This document shows positions 1 to 12,982 of a stretch of 64,000 bases of DNA, piece after piece (the stretch's first letter is position 1; each line of letters opens with the position of its first letter). The DNA lies in contig JASEVX010000007.1 of NCBI GenBank assembly GCA_031761405.1, forward strand, positions 60,523,062 through 60,587,061, read 5' to 3'. The DNA is from Serripes groenlandicus (lineage: Eukaryota > Mollusca > Bivalvia > Cardiida > Cardiidae). Made by a program: the position numbers and the translations under genes. The notes beneath the pieces were generated by a model. The model was not told the DNA's origin. It did no database searches and saw nothing but the letters and a program-made list of their open reading frames with translations.

Positions 1-935
1 ATATTTGAATTCGGTTATAAGGATCACGTGATAAATATACAGCGATATTTTAGATTTACTAGGTTACTAACCCAGTAGATTTTTACAATGCAAAATAACG
101 AAAAATCTCTGTAATATTAATAATTTGCATATAATGTAGAACCTCAGTCAGCAAATTTCAATGCCTTACATACAGACAACAACAAGTTAATAGCAATTTT
201 TAACAATTTTCTTTTTTTTATTTTTTATTTTTTTATGCTATTTTTCTCATATGGAGTTCAGTCCCAAAAAAAGTCAATATATATGTAACGGAAGGATGTA
301 AAAGGTCGTACATGTCTTCTATTTCATTATTTCATAGAAAATAAGCAGTTAAGAAACGGTCCGCTCCGTGTTTTCCCGTTTAAAAATACCGTGGAATTCC
401 CTCTTGCGAGCACCTGTCAGGTCATGTGTTCGGAGGACCCATGTGATCGAGGTCACGTGATCAAATTCAAATTTATCATCAACAATTTTGCACCAGTGAT
501 GTCTTTCAGACGCTTCCATCTACCTTTTTCGTCCCCAACATGTTATAATGTAACACCATTTTAAACTGATCTTACAAACATATGTATATATAAATACTTG
601 ACGAAGTACCCGATATTGAATTTAAATATGTTAAATTCAATATGATATTTACTGCAATCATGTAAAATTGCGAAGCCGCGGCATCTTGCTTGTTTACTAA
701 CTGCGAGATTAACGCGAGATTATGTTGCATTATGCCACTTACAACATTGTTTTCAGTTATATCACGGTGTTTCTTTGGTAAGTTACCAGTACTTCTGGTG
801 CATTTATTCTGGTAGCATTCGAGTCAGTCGCAATTGTAACCCCACAATAAAAACATTATTTGGTATGACCCAGCCGGAATTGAATATGCAGCCTACAACA
901 CCGATGTGGCCGCTCTATCATAAAACCGCAAGGCT
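1..935. other. Unassigned AT-rich sequence
   Basis: No coding frame or known repeat was recognised. The end of it (725-900) contains TATCACGGTG, faintly like an eroded SINE tail. Confidence 0.4.
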
Positions 936-1516
<581 letters not shown>

Positions 1517-2234
1517 TAACGTTTACAATGAACCGACGCCGACGACCTGACCGGATGATGGACAAAAAGTGATCTAATTAGACTAAAGAAAATGGAAGCT
1601 TGCCCCTGCCAATTGCGGCCATAGTTTTTCATCTAATCAATTTAAACTAAAAATAAATTTGCAGAGGGTTACTTACGGAACATTTCTGCCACATTTTGAA
1701 ATAAGACATACCCAGATCCAGAGAAGAAAATTTAAATTGTTGACGTTAATACCAATTTCCACCATTCTATAGCCACAGCATCCAAAGATCTACATCGAAT
1801 CTTAATTCTTTGAAACTGACCAATAAAGGATAATTCCTTAATTTTTAATTTAATCCTCTAAAGTTTGACTGGAATTTCAGGTTCAGGAGGAAATGTAGAT
1901 AAATGCAAAATTGGATTAAAAGTCGTCTGCTGTAATTGTGTTGTATTTGGGAAGCAGATAAATGGTGAAAAACCTTGATACTGATCAGGAAATGGATGTT
2001 TATATCGCCATATCTGGAATGGAGTTAGCTCAAGTAGATCCTGGATTCATACTTAAGACCTCTTGATTGAGGACAAGTACATCCCTCGGATCTGGAGCTC
2101 GACCGCTGTGACAGATAACAAGTTTTAAATATTCAACTTATCCCAACATACATGAAACCTACGACAGATGACGTCGACCATATATGGCTTACAGTACGGT
2201 AAACCTAAGGCAAAAGAACGTATAATGTTGAATA
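1517..2234. other. Unassigned sequence
   Basis: No gene, RNA or repeat was recognised in this stretch. Confidence 0.5.
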
Positions 2235-2370
2235 GAGTTGAAAACATTGTGACAAACATTGCTCAGTTTGAGCTATTTTCTCCATTTGCCATAAATAAAC
2301 ACTTTTAAAAGTTATCTGCTGCAGAGGTGCCAGAAAGGGGTCTATGTGTGATTAAAGGGGTAAATTAAAT
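2235..2370 (-). mobile_element. TTAA-MITE fragment
   Basis: GAATAGAGTTGAAAACATTG, then TTATCTGCTGCAGAGGTGCC and AAAGGGGTAAA. Diverged. Confidence 0.6.
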
Positions 2371-2892
2371 GCAGAAAGGCGTTTTTTGTTGAATCAGCTT
2401 TCACATCAATTCGTAAATACATCTTAGCCTAAAACCTGTACTTAGTAGCTGCTTATCGAGAAAAAAAGCCTTAGGCTATATTTTAGAAATCTGCAGCAAA
2501 CGACATTTTGAAAACAGGTTGACCACAAGAGCAATATTGAACATAATCATTACCAGGGAAAGGACCTCGAGAGTGATTCCATATCGGCGTATTAATTGTC
2601 ACCTACATTTCAGCTCAACTCTGTCAGAGACGGAATTTTATAAAGAAGAGACTATTTCAGGTTAAATATCGGAAGATAGTGATGTTTAATGTATCAACAG
2701 TTTAAGAGTTTTTTCATAACTTTAATCTAAGAAAATTAATCTCGTTCTCCATATATTATTTCAACGGCTTTAATTCGGGATGAAAAAAAATGTTTGGTAA
2801 CTCGATAAACACCTTAGTTAAAACTGAATGTTATTATCTGGATGCATTGTAAGACGTGTTTTTTGTACACTTTAAACCGTCGTTTAATTGGT

Positions 2893-3050
2893 TATTATGC
2901 CGTTTTCAACATTTTCCAGTTATATCGCGGCGACAAGTTCACATATTCCTAATCACTGATCAGGCAAAATAGCATTCGGCTAAGAAAATGTGCCTTACCC
3001 AAAGCACTTTCGACGGTCCCCGGACGTTCAACCAGTAGGCAACGGCGGAT
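2893..3050 (-). mobile_element. SINE (same type as 40408-40606), diverged
   Basis: TATGCCGTTTTCAACATTTT, ATATCGCGGCGACAAGTTCA and AAATGTGCCTTACCCAAAGC. The head is eroded. Confidence 0.6.
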
Positions 3051-3249
3051 TACTTATAAACATATAAGGCAAAACTGAATGTTAATATCTGGACGCATTG
3101 AAGACGTGTTTTTATACAGACGTGAAACCATCATGGATTAAGGAGAACTTGTATATCTACAGCAGTATCTCTTGTTTTCCCGTACATAGGTTTTATAATA
3201 ACGCCTGCGGTAGACACGTCATTTGTCAACTATATCAAGGTAAGGGTAA

Positions 3250-3449
3250 CCCTATCCTACACACAGACGCTCTCTGACGCCTCTGCATTAGACGATTTTT
3301 GGAAAACAATAGATGATCAATATCTCCTTTTGTCAGATTGTTTTAAACTCTATTAAACAATTATACTATTATAAAAACAGAGTGTCCATAGTTTTGCCTA
3401 GATGTTTGCATAGTCTTCTGCTGTAAATTCGTTGTGTGTGGGAAAGGGA
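3250..3449 (+). mobile_element. TTAA-MITE copy
   Basis: AACCCTATCCTACACACAGA, CTCTGACGCCTCTGCATTAG, then TAGTCTTCTGCTGTAAATTC and GGGAAAGGGATAA. Confidence 0.65.
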
Positions 3450-3689
3450 TAAATTACATCCATATGTCAAGGATACATCATGTAACCCAGTCTCTATGTT
3501 ATTTAGTCTATCTTATATGGCTCTGGCTTTCTTAAATGCAGACGTAGTTCAGGTATCTGCAGCAGACGACTTTTGAAACATGTTGGATTTTTTTTTTTAA
3601 ACAATCATGACCAGGAAACGGACCCGAAAGTGATACATATCAGCATTCTAAGAAAATGACCATTACTAGAACATTATCACGCCTTTAAC

Positions 3690-3880
3690 ACTTTTCTACA
3701 TACAAACACTTTCTGACGCATTTGCAGCAGACGACAATTGAAAACAATGTGTCAAAAGATGAAATTGCTCAAAACGAGCAAGTTCTCCTTTTCCCACAAT
3801 ATTTCAACTTGAATAGGTAGCAATGTTTCATTTACAGACATTGTTCACACCCGTCTGCTGTAGACACGTCAGTTGTGGAC
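3690..3880 (+). mobile_element. TTAA-MITE copy, diverged
   Basis: CTTTCTGACGCATTTGCAGC, GACAATTGAAAACAATGTG and CCGTCTGCTGTAGACACGTC. It overlaps a 79-codon frame that I regard as non-coding. Confidence 0.6.
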
Positions 3881-4504
3881 AGTATACTGGGAAGTGACAA
3901 ACCTGCCTGCCAAGAACATCAACATATTACGTATCCCAATCTCTATGTAATTTTATCTATCTGTTGTTACCGAATTTTCACGGGGCTAAACACACGTGCA
4001 CCGTGTCTAGACATGTTGGATCTTAATGCATCTGCACAATCTCATCAGTTAACTCACTTTTGGCCAAGATGTGATACAGACATTAAACCTTTTCCACATA
4101 CAACAAATCTGTAGTGAGCAATTTCTCCTTTTTAAAAAAAACCTTTTCAAAAGTCGTTTGCTGAAGAGGCTTCAGATTAATCGGAAGAATGATTTCACGT
4201 CGGAGTGTCAATAAGGCCGCAAGTCGCCTGACACGGTTCATATTAGAGTAGAAATAGACTGCGTGTGCCTAGGCACGAGAAAATCTGTTATAAATTATTA
4301 TTATAACTGTGACGTTTGGTAATCAGGATCAACCGTAGAAACATCTCGTAAATATAGCGAAAAGTCCGTCAATTGTCTGTTTTGAACGTGAACTGTCTGA
4401 TCGATAACTGAGCGTCTTCACAAGCTGATCTGAACCTTGGTTGAGGATCGATGTGTATTTGCAAGGATGGAGTCTTTTGACGGTGCACATAATTTTGCGT
4501 ATTA

Positions 4505-4765
4505 AACCTTTATCATCATTCGTAAAAACTGTACTTGTTTTCGTAGAAGACGCATATTTAAAGTAGGTCCTTTGAAAAGAAAAATATGCGTTTCAGAAAC
4601 ATGAGAATGCCAATAATGAAATATGAACTGTCTGATCGTAATTGTGCGTCGACACGTATCTAAACCTGTATCATTATACGTATTAACTTGAGTTCTTTTC
4701 GTAGAAAACGCTTATTTAAGGTAGGTTCATTGAAAAGAAAATAGTCATTTCCGAAACATGTGATG
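4505..4765. repeat. Diverged 100-bp direct repeat
   Basis: Copies at about 4505-4605 and 4660-4762 share TTTTCGTAGAA(G/A)ACGC, ATTTAA(A/G)GTAGGT and TTGAAAAGAAAA. They account for part of an otherwise unrecognised 117-codon minus-strand open frame at 4660-5013. Confidence 0.7.
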
Positions 4766-5191
4766 AAGTCGTTTTTTGGACGGTACCCCTTAGGGTACTG
4801 TCTATAGTCATGTGCATTTTGAGAAATCGTACAACAGTTGGCTCCCCGACTATAAACAGAACGACAGTGTAAAGCTGGGAGCCGAAAAAGAGGGATTTTT
4901 TTAACCGTCAACAAAAAAGTAGTGTCAATTATCAGGCAATAAAACTGCATTTTCGAAAACCTTGGTGAATCAAGATATCTGAATATTGAAAAAAGACTGT
5001 AAAAAGGAAGCATTAGTGGTTGAAAGTTGAAGTAGAACGTTTACAATATTGAGTTGAAGTTTGAATAAATATATTCATAATTAATGTATGAATATATACC
5101 AATTTGTTTTAATGTTCAATCATAAAGAATATACTTTTTAGAAACGAAATAATCAGAAGTGATTTTTGGATATTTGGTAGTATTAACAATA

Positions 5192-5332
5192 ATGTCAAAC
5201 GCGTCGATGAAAAACTATCTCCCAACTAATTATCTAGCCAATCGATTCATTTTACTGAAAGAGATGGTAAGGAACGACAACTCTGCGAAGGAGAACTTGC
5301 AACTTCCGTTCAAAATGAAAGTAGAAATCTGA
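5192..5332 (+). other. Small open frame, possible exon (46 codons)
   Basis: It starts MSNASMKNYLPTNYLANRF and ends FKMKVEI before TGA. It contains a GATGGTAAGG that could act as a splice donor after about 25 codons. Composition is protein-like for such AT-rich DNA, but no family is recognised and no partner exon is certain. It could be chance. Confidence 0.15.
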
Positions 5333-6398
5333 CAAGCTGACGATAGATTGTTATTGGTTTTGTGGAGAAAAGACACATGAAGTTTATATTGAGGAAGACT
5401 GACAGGAAAGAAATGTGTGCATGTTCATTTAGTCATCAATCCGTAAAACGTTCGAGGTAGGTCTGTCAATTAAACTGTAATTTGAAGTGGAAAACTTTTT
5501 TTTTTTTTCGCCCTGTGCTGTATCGTAACCGAATATGAAAATAAGCTCACATGTATTTCATGTACACGTATGTCTGAAAATAGCCCAATTCCTGTAGACA
5601 TTCGCTTGTTCGTTTTATCATTTGACATCTGTTAATTATTTAAAAAGTAATGGAAATGGAATAGGAAAAGGAAAAATAAAAAATAAATGAAGGACTTCGG
5701 AGACTTCGTACATATATTGTACAAGTGTATCATCGTTCTTGTATGTATACACTATTTAGGCTCATTTAAGGACTTAGGAGACAAAAGTGGTTAAGTGATG
5801 TGAAAACTGCTTTCAAACTTAAGTGTGTACAGTTATTTGTATTGATGATATTATGTATACAAGTTTTATTATTGAAAAGAATGAAGAAATACAATGTATA
5901 TTGATAAATGAATTTTCCAGATTTTATCTATACTTAGATGGAGCATATGCATGATGCTTTGCCAAAAATGTTATTCAATTAACGCACAAAAACATATATA
6001 TATTTGTGTACGTATGTTATAAATTGTCTAGTGAATCCATGTCTAACTGACACTTTGCCTTGGCGTCATTTATAAAGTTATATTGACATAAAAGTAGTGA
6101 GGCTACGCTGTTTCTAGGTCTAAATTACACGTGTATGGTCAGTTAAGACTGGTGAGACTGCATACTATGATACATAGGCTCCTCCGAGTCTTCACTGGAT
6201 ACAGATGCATTATAACCCCAAATAACTTAATGCAGATCAATAATTGCAAAGTATCTATTATAAACGGACTATTTTATTATTCAAATCATAGCATACATAT
6301 ATATTGATAAAAATGGTTTTGTGCAGACATGTATACACATCTTGATTTTATTTTTATTGTGCAATCAGTAACTGTATGTATTTTTGTTTCGTTTCAGA

Positions 6399-6448
6399 TC
6401 ATGGAAATGTTGACAGATTATATTAATGCGCAGCATTACTTGTGAAGA
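6399..6448 (+). other. Acceptor-like site followed by a short open frame
   Basis: A pyrimidine-rich run ending TTTCGTTTCAG (6389-6399) is followed by 15 codons (IMEMLTDYINAQHYL) and TGA. This is the shape of a short terminal exon, but there is no supporting upstream gene and it may be coincidence. Confidence 0.12.
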
Positions 6449-7074
6449 AGATTCATAATGTCAGTGTATGGGACATTTTTACAACCAACTTTTATGTATT
6501 GTAAAAGTTGGGGTATATTTACTATTATTTCCGGTTTCGTTTTTAGTTGAATCAGAGAAATAAAAGACAAATGGCAAGTCCTGGACGCAACAAAACGGGT
6601 AGAAAACAAAAACAAAACGACGTTAATGACATTCTTCAAAGCTGGTAACAGCAGCGAGTCGTTGTGACAAGTATTCTGAATGAAAGTGTTTGTTTTAACT
6701 CGGAAAACAGTAACGGAATGGAATGTTGTAAACGATACAAATACGAATCAAGGATGCACAATGAGATCTGTTTTTGTTTACTATAATACAGGAAGATAAC
6801 TGTGTAATTAACTAATTACTATGAACAAGACATTCAAGTAAATCATTTTGAGCTATAACACAGCCTTCCAGGAAGACACTTGTACATGATAACTAAAATT
6901 AAGTAGATCATTTTGAACTACATATTGTGTCACACAGGGTGAACCTGTTGATAATTTTGATCAGGCAGATCATTTGTTTTGTTAAATGACCCAAGATGTA
7001 AAAGGTTTGTTAAATGACCCAAGATGTAAAACTGTAAGTTTACTAGCATTTGTCAACACTAAAAGGCATGAGTA

Positions 7075-7196
7075 AAAAACATTGTGACAAAAGGAGAAAT
7101 TGCTCGTATGGAGCAATTTCTTCCTCTGCTTCCATGTTTTCAAAAAGCTGTCTGCTGCAGAGGCGTCAGAAAGTGTCTATTTGAGGGAAAGGGTGA
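7075..7196 (-). mobile_element. TTAA-MITE fragment
   Basis: AAAACATTGTGACAAAAGGA, a GCTCGTATGGAGC hairpin, CTGTCTGCTGCAGAGGCGTC and GAGGGAAAGGGT. Confidence 0.75.
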
Positions 7197-7210
7197 TTGA
7201 AATATTATAA

Positions 7211-8290
7211 TTAGCTCCTCTGGCTGAAAGCTAGTCGAGCTTATGTCATGGCGAATTGTCCGTCGTGCATGCGTTAATTTTTTGCTTCAAACGACTTCTC
7301 CTACCTAACCACTTGGCCAATTAAGATGAAACTTCCTAGGAACCATCCTCTTAATGTCCTCTACTAAATTCATTCAAATGTTTTGGATCCATGCAAAATT
7401 CTGGTTTCCATGGCAACCAAATTAAAAAAATAGGGAAAAAGCTTCTCCTCCGAAAGTGTCAGGCCGATTTTCAAATAATCTTGTAGAAATGTTCCTTGTG
7501 TGACCCTCTATCAGATTCCTTCAAGCCAAGTTGATTGGACGAAAAATATGGTCGCCAGGGGAGCGGGGCTAATTTGCCTTATATGGCTATAATGTAAAAT
7601 TAAAATATCTTTACCTCAAAAAGTGTTTGGCAAATTTTCAAATAATTTTGTAGAAATGTTCCTTGGGAGACCCTCTGTCAGATTCCTTCAAGCCATGTTG
7701 ATTAGTGGAAAACTATGGCTGCCAGGGGGCGGGGCTATTTTGCCTTATATGGCTATAGTGAAAACTTAAAAAATCTTCTCCTCCGAAAGTTTCAGGCAAA
7801 TTTTCAAATAATTTTGTAGAAATGTTCCTTGGGTGACCCTCTATCAGATCCTTCAAGCCATGTTGATTAGTCGAAAAACATGGCCGTCAGAGGGTGGGGC
7901 TATTTTGCTGTATATGGCTATAGTGAAAACTTAAAAAATCTTCTCCTCCGAGAGTGTCCAGCTGATTTTCAAATAATTTTGTAGATATGTTCTTTGGGTG
8001 ACCCTCTATCAAATTCCTTCAAGCCAAGTTGATTGGTTGAAAACTATGGCTGCCAGGGTGCGGGGCTATTTTGCCTTATATGGCTATAGTGAAAACTTAA
8101 AAAATCTTCTACGAAAGTTTCGGGCTGATTTTCAAATAATTTTGTAGAAATGTTCCTAGGATGGTCCTCTATCAGATTCCTTCAACAATGTTGATTGGTC
8201 AAAAACATGGCCATCAGGGGGCGGGGCTGTTTGAAAATAATTTTTTACCTAATGGCCGTGGAGCGATACTGGCCCTCTTGGGCCTCTTGT
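7211..8290 (-). mobile_element. Helitron-like or pearl-like interspersed element, family 2
   Basis: Five or more internal repeats of about 167 bp (GACCCTCTATCAGATTCCTT at 7502, 7669, 7836, about 8000 and 8164), each with GGGGCGGGGCTATTTTGCC-type parts, and an end of GGCCCTCTTGGGCCTCTTGT. Non-coding. The structure recalls tandem-cored, non-autonomous Helitron-like elements of bivalves. Confidence 0.65.
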
Positions 8291-8840
8291 TTTTTAAATC
8301 TGATCAAAGCTTTCTCTGTCTAGATTCCATAGAGTACTGGTACATGTTCATAAGAAGAATTAATTTTACAATGAAATTATTGATCACAAAAGGAAAAAGC
8401 ACATTATGAGATTTAACTTCTGACATAAAGTTTAAAGATTTTCTATTGCATCATTATTGTCCACAGCCTATATACATTCAAAGGTCAGTTTACTATTTTT
8501 TTCTATGTATATATGTGTTTATATGTCTCTGGTATATTCAAGTTTATATGTACTCATCATGCAACAGAATTTACATGTACAAAATATGTCCCCAATTGTT
8601 CAATTGTTGAACATAGTAATGGGAAGAAAAGTTTGAAATTTCTAACACAACTGTACATTTTGACCTGTTGATTTTTTTGCAAACTTCAAGGATTGGAAGA
8701 ATTATTTGAACGGAACCAATATCACAGGCTCTTTTTAAAAAGCTTTACCCAAATTTAACTAATCTACAGCAGACAACTTTGAAAATATCTTTGCAAGCTC
8801 ACTTTGGTACAGCATGTTTCCTATTTTATTACTCAGTTTA

Positions 8841-9110
8841 CCGTAGCTCAGTCAGTAGAGACATGGGCTGTTAATCCAGGGGTTGTGAGTTCGAACACCA
8901 GCTTGGCCTACATTCCTTCCAACATTTGACATGACTACCACCAATGGGCTTTCAGACTATGTGGAAAAGCAGCCAGTTGCTTGAAAAGAATGTTGTGTGA
9001 AGTACTGGTATGAGAAAGCCAAGAAACATATGAGTAGTTGAACTGGCTGCCGTGATATGACTGAAAGATTGATGAAAATGGTGTTAAACCCCAATTAATC
9101 AATCAAACTA
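8841..9110 (+). mobile_element. tRNA-derived SINE (family A), full copy
   Basis: It has a pol III A box (GTAGCTCAGTCAGTAGAG) and B box (GAGTTCGAACAC), a central block with GTGGAAAAGCAGCCAGTTGC, and the tail GTGTTAAACCCCAAT then AATCAATCAA. The layout resembles the V-SINE-type RUDI family described in molluscs; that family name is from memory. Confidence 0.85.
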
Positions 9111-9321
9111 TTTTATTACCTAATACTTTGAGACTTGGAAAACTTGTTCATCTAATATCCTTCTTCTCATTGTATACTAAATAGGCTGAGTGTAGCCTAT
9201 TTTTGGGGGTAAAAAGTATAAATTTTGATGTATTTTGGTTGTATTAGAGAATTGGACATTGTTGGTTAAGTTACAGGTCAATTTGACAGAAAATCCACAG
9301 GAGAAATTTGTCTATCCTTGT

Positions 9322-9392
9322 AAGCCTGTGTGGCATGCTTAGGCTGATCCGGATCGATACTTTACACAGAGTCCACAATGTTGGTTTGCTCA
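9322..9392 (-). mobile_element. GTTCCACGAG-type foldback MITE fragment
   Basis: AGGCTGATCCGGATCGATAC then AGAGTCCACAATGTTGGTTT matches one arm of the 37.7-kb MITE. Confidence 0.6.
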
Positions 9393-10370
9393 AATTAAAG
9401 GAAAATCTAGTTAACACTCTGGAAGCCGCATGTTTTACTTGAGCATGTTGAAATTTTTTCAGAATATTTGCTTGTATGATATCTAGCCTAAGTTCGAATA
9501 TGTGTCAGATCCAGTAAAGAACTAGGTCACTTAGCCAAACACTGTAGAAAAATCTTGTTAACACTATAGACACTGCATTTTTGTATTGAGCATTTTGAAA
9601 CCTTGTCAGAAAGTTTGTCTTGATGATAGGCCAATTTCAAATATTGGTTATTTTGGATAAAACATTAGGGCACTAAGCCAAGTTGGAGGAAAATCTTGTT
9701 AACCTTTTCCTTCATATAGACGCGTTCTGACTCCTCTGCTTCAGATGGCTTTTTGAAAACATAGAGACAAAAGAAGAAATGGCTCAAAACAAGCAATTTC
9801 TCCTTTTGCCACAATGTTTTCCACTTTTAGTCATAGGTTATCCATTCAATTATAGAGGTTTTGTATCAATTGACAAAATATGTTCAAAGTCGTCTGCTGC
9901 AGAATTGTCGTATGAGGGAAAGGGTTAAGACTCTGGAAGCGGCACTTTTAGCTTGAGCATGCTGAAACTTTGTCAGAATGATTGTTTTTATTATATTTAT
10001 TTTGAATATGGGTAATGTTTGTTAAAAAATTAGGTCACTATGCCAAGTTGTAGGACAATCTTGATTTAACACTTAAGAGACCACACTTTTGACCCTAGCG
10101 GCTTGAAACTTTGTCAGACAGTTTTTCTTGATGATATACTGGCCAATTTAGACATTGGTCATGTTGAGAAAAAAATTAGGTCCCTTGATCAAATTTAAGA
10201 AAAATCTTGTTAATGCTCTGGAAGCCATGTTTTTAACTCTAGCATGATGAAACTTTACCAGAATGTTTATCTTGATGATATTTAGGCTAACTTCGAATAT
10301 GGTCTGGCTAAAAACTAGGTCACTAGGCCAATATTGAGAAATATTTGTAAACACTGTAGTCACCACATTT
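9393..10370 (-). mobile_element. Family 1 internal repeat array, split by a MITE
   Basis: Units of about 145 bp with AAATCTTGTTAACACT, CTGAAACTTTGTCAGAATG and AAAACTAGGTCACTAGGCCA. The TTAA-MITE at 9703-9924 sits in the TTAA of AATCTTGTTAAC. Confidence 0.7.
9703..9924 (+). mobile_element. TTAA-MITE, full copy with intact target duplication
   Basis: 222 bp, from CCTTTTCCTTCATATAGACG to GGGAAAGGG, flanked by TTAA on both sides (9699-9702, 9925-9928). It has inverted CCCTTTCC ends and inner GCAGACGAC-type inverted segments. TTAA duplication with CCC/GGG ends is the hallmark of piggyBac-type elements. Confidence 0.85.
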
Positions 10371-10794
10371 CTCTCAAATGTTCCTTTCGTGCCTCTTTAC
10401 TAAGAGTGTTAAAATTAAGTTGATTCTTTAGATACTATAGATAATAAATAGCTTTGCTATAGGTACTATGTTACCCTTTCTACACTACAGACACATGTTG
10501 TCTACTCTTCCACAGATGGATGGTATGAGAAATTTCGACAGTTTTCTCAATGTTTTATTGACTTTTAGTTTCATCAATACAGATTTACCAATATCTTTAG
10601 TTAAACATTTTCATACATCTGCTGTAGGATTTATCCATGTGATAAATTACCTATCACAAATGTGTTTGTTTATCTAACTGTATCTACTGTCTACAAGTCA
10701 AGAGTTTAATTATAGATCTCTGGAAATAAGGGGTTAACCCTGTCTTAAATAAATGTTTGAACTGTATGCATTTTTGCTTTTTTTGTTTACATTT

Positions 10795-11820
10795 TTAGCT
10801 CGTCTGATTTTTTGAAAAAAAAAAGACGAGCTATTGTCGTCACTTGATCGTCGTCGTCGGCGTTGGTTAAGTTTTGCGTTTAGCTCACTTACATGGAAAC
10901 TATCAAACATAATACTTTGAAACTTGGAAAACTTGTTCATCTAATACCCTTCTTCACATTGAATGCTAAAGATACTGAGTTTGACCTTATTTTTGGGGTA
11001 AAAAACATGATTTTGGTGGTTTTTGGTTGACTTTGATCAAAGCTCCCTCATTTTTTGTTAGAGATTGATTTCAAATTGTGCACACATATTTCATAAATAA
11101 TATACTTCAACATGTCAAATGGGATTTTGGGTCAAACATTTGGATTTTTTGCTTTTTCATTTCTTGTATTTTTAGCTATTGTGATCATATTTTGTCCGGC
11201 GTCCGTCCGTCGTGCGTCGTCAACATTTGAGCTTGTTAACACTCTACGGGCTACATTTTGTATTCAATCTTCATGAAAGTTTATCAGAATGTTCATCTTC
11301 ATAAAATCTTGGACAAGTTCGAAACTGGGCCATATGAGGTCAACAACTAGGTCGAATTGAAGGGAAATCTTGTTAACACTCTGGAGGCCACATTTTCAAC
11401 TTGATCATGTTGAAACTTTATCAGAATGTTTGCCTTGATGATATGTAGGTCAAGTTCGAACATAGGTCACGTCGGGTCAAAAAGTAGGTCACTAGGTCAA
11501 ATTGAGGGAAAATCTTGTTAACACTCCAGAGGTCGCAATTTTTATATAAGCAGATTGAAATTTTGTCAGAATGTTTGTCTTAAAAATATCTCGGTCAAGT
11601 TCGAATATGGGTTATGCTGGGTCAAAAACTAGGTTAATAGGTCAAATTGAAGGAAAATCTTGTTAACACTTTGGATGCCGCATTTTTTGCTTCAGCAGCT
11701 TGAAATTTGGTCAGAATGTTTGTCTTAAAGATATCTAGGTCAAGTCCAAATATGGGTCATATTGGGTCAGAAACTAGGTATCAGACGAGCGTCAGGCACC
11801 CGCGGGCGGTTCTCTTGTTT
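10795..11820 (-). mobile_element. Family 1 interspersed element
   Basis: Begins with the hairpin AGCTCGTCTGATTTTTTG / AAAAGACGAGCT, then a second start ATTTTGTCCGGCGTCCGTCC. Internal repeats of 142 bp (CTAGGTCAAATTGA at about 11347, 11489, 11631). Ends GGGCGGTTCTCTTGTTT. Confidence 0.68.
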
Positions 11821-11980
11821 GAAATTATGTGATTTGTGTTGTAACTTTCCACAAAATAGAACAGTTGACCATCTTTTTCCCCCTCATACAATGGGTACCG
11901 TCCCACAGCACTTTCAGTGCTTTGATTTTATAAGGTATTCATTGGTTTACGTACTTCTCGTCTTACTTATCACGTAGCTG

Positions 11981-12272
11981 AGCCCCGGTAGCTCAGTCGG
12001 TAGCGACGCGGGTTGTTAATCCAGGGATTTTGAGTTCGAACCCCAGCTCGGCCAACATTCTTTCCGACGTTTGACAAAAGACACTGTGACAAGCGTCATT
12101 CGTCTTTCACCAATGGGCTAACAGTCTGTGTGGAAAAGCAGCCAGTTGCTTGGTGAGTATGTTGTGTGGGGTACTGGTGTAAGAAAACTAGGAAACATAT
12201 GAGTAGGTGAACTGGCCGCCGTGATACAACTGAAACATTGTTGAAAACATCGTTTAACCCCAATCAATCAGT
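11981..12272 (+). mobile_element. tRNA-derived SINE (family A), full copy
   Basis: AGCCCCGGTAGCTCAGTCGG, B box GAGTTCGAACCCC, the same central block and a CGTTTAACCCCAATCAATCA tail. The best-preserved copy in the window. Confidence 0.88.
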
Positions 12273-12814
12273 ATTTATCACATAGGACTGATTTGTCTTC
12301 AAACGTTTCTGCAGTAGACGACTTTTTAAGTTTGGGAAACAGTTGGAATTTGGGGAGAGAGGAGATATTACTTGTATTGAACATTTCCTCCATTTACAAA
12401 AGTGTTTTCTCCAAACGTATAAAACGTGTTTCTTTACGACAATATTCTCTATAATGTATCATTAAGAAGTTTCAGACGTGTCAAACGTTTGTAAAAAGTT
12501 AAAAACAGAATAAAATGGAAAAACATCATCATTCTAATTTTGAACAACTCAGCAATCAAGCACCAGATTCCTAGAAAACCCTACTTGATACAAATCTCGC
12601 GATATGCTTTGCACGTTTTGTGCAAATACTTAACAATTAAAAATATTTAAACTTTTTCCCACTTACAACTAATCAGCAGCAGACGACTTTGAAAACCTAT
12701 TGGCAAAATGTATGTAATTAAAAAACAAAACAAAGACAACCCCCTAATTGATTATAATTGATAAAATAGTGGCAAAAGAAGCAAGTGTTCATCATGAGCA
12801 TTCTCCACATAATT
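12273..12814. other. Unassigned sequence
   Basis: Only a short TTAA-MITE scrap (CAGCAGACGACTTTGAAAAC near 12676) was recognised. Confidence 0.5.
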
Positions 12815-12949
12815 GATGATAGACATACATAAACAGATAGAAACACAAACGCATAGACAGATACACATACATATTGACATACACACGTATATACATGCAT
12901 ACAGACATACAGGTATATTTTATTTTGGTGTACAATATTTGTTTAGCCA

Positions 12950-12982
<33 letters not shown>

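Larger units (their letters stand above)
3881..7074. other. Largely unassigned sequence
   Basis: Apart from the diverged repeat at 4505-4765, the small frame at 5192 and the acceptor-like site near 6399, nothing was recognised. A 29-bp sequence (TTGTTAAATGACCCAAGATG) is tandemly duplicated at 6976-7032. Confidence 0.4.

Noticed and set aside
4660..5013. 117-codon minus-strand frame as a gene
   Set aside because: No recognised domain, and its 3' part overlaps a diverged direct repeat. Left as unassigned.
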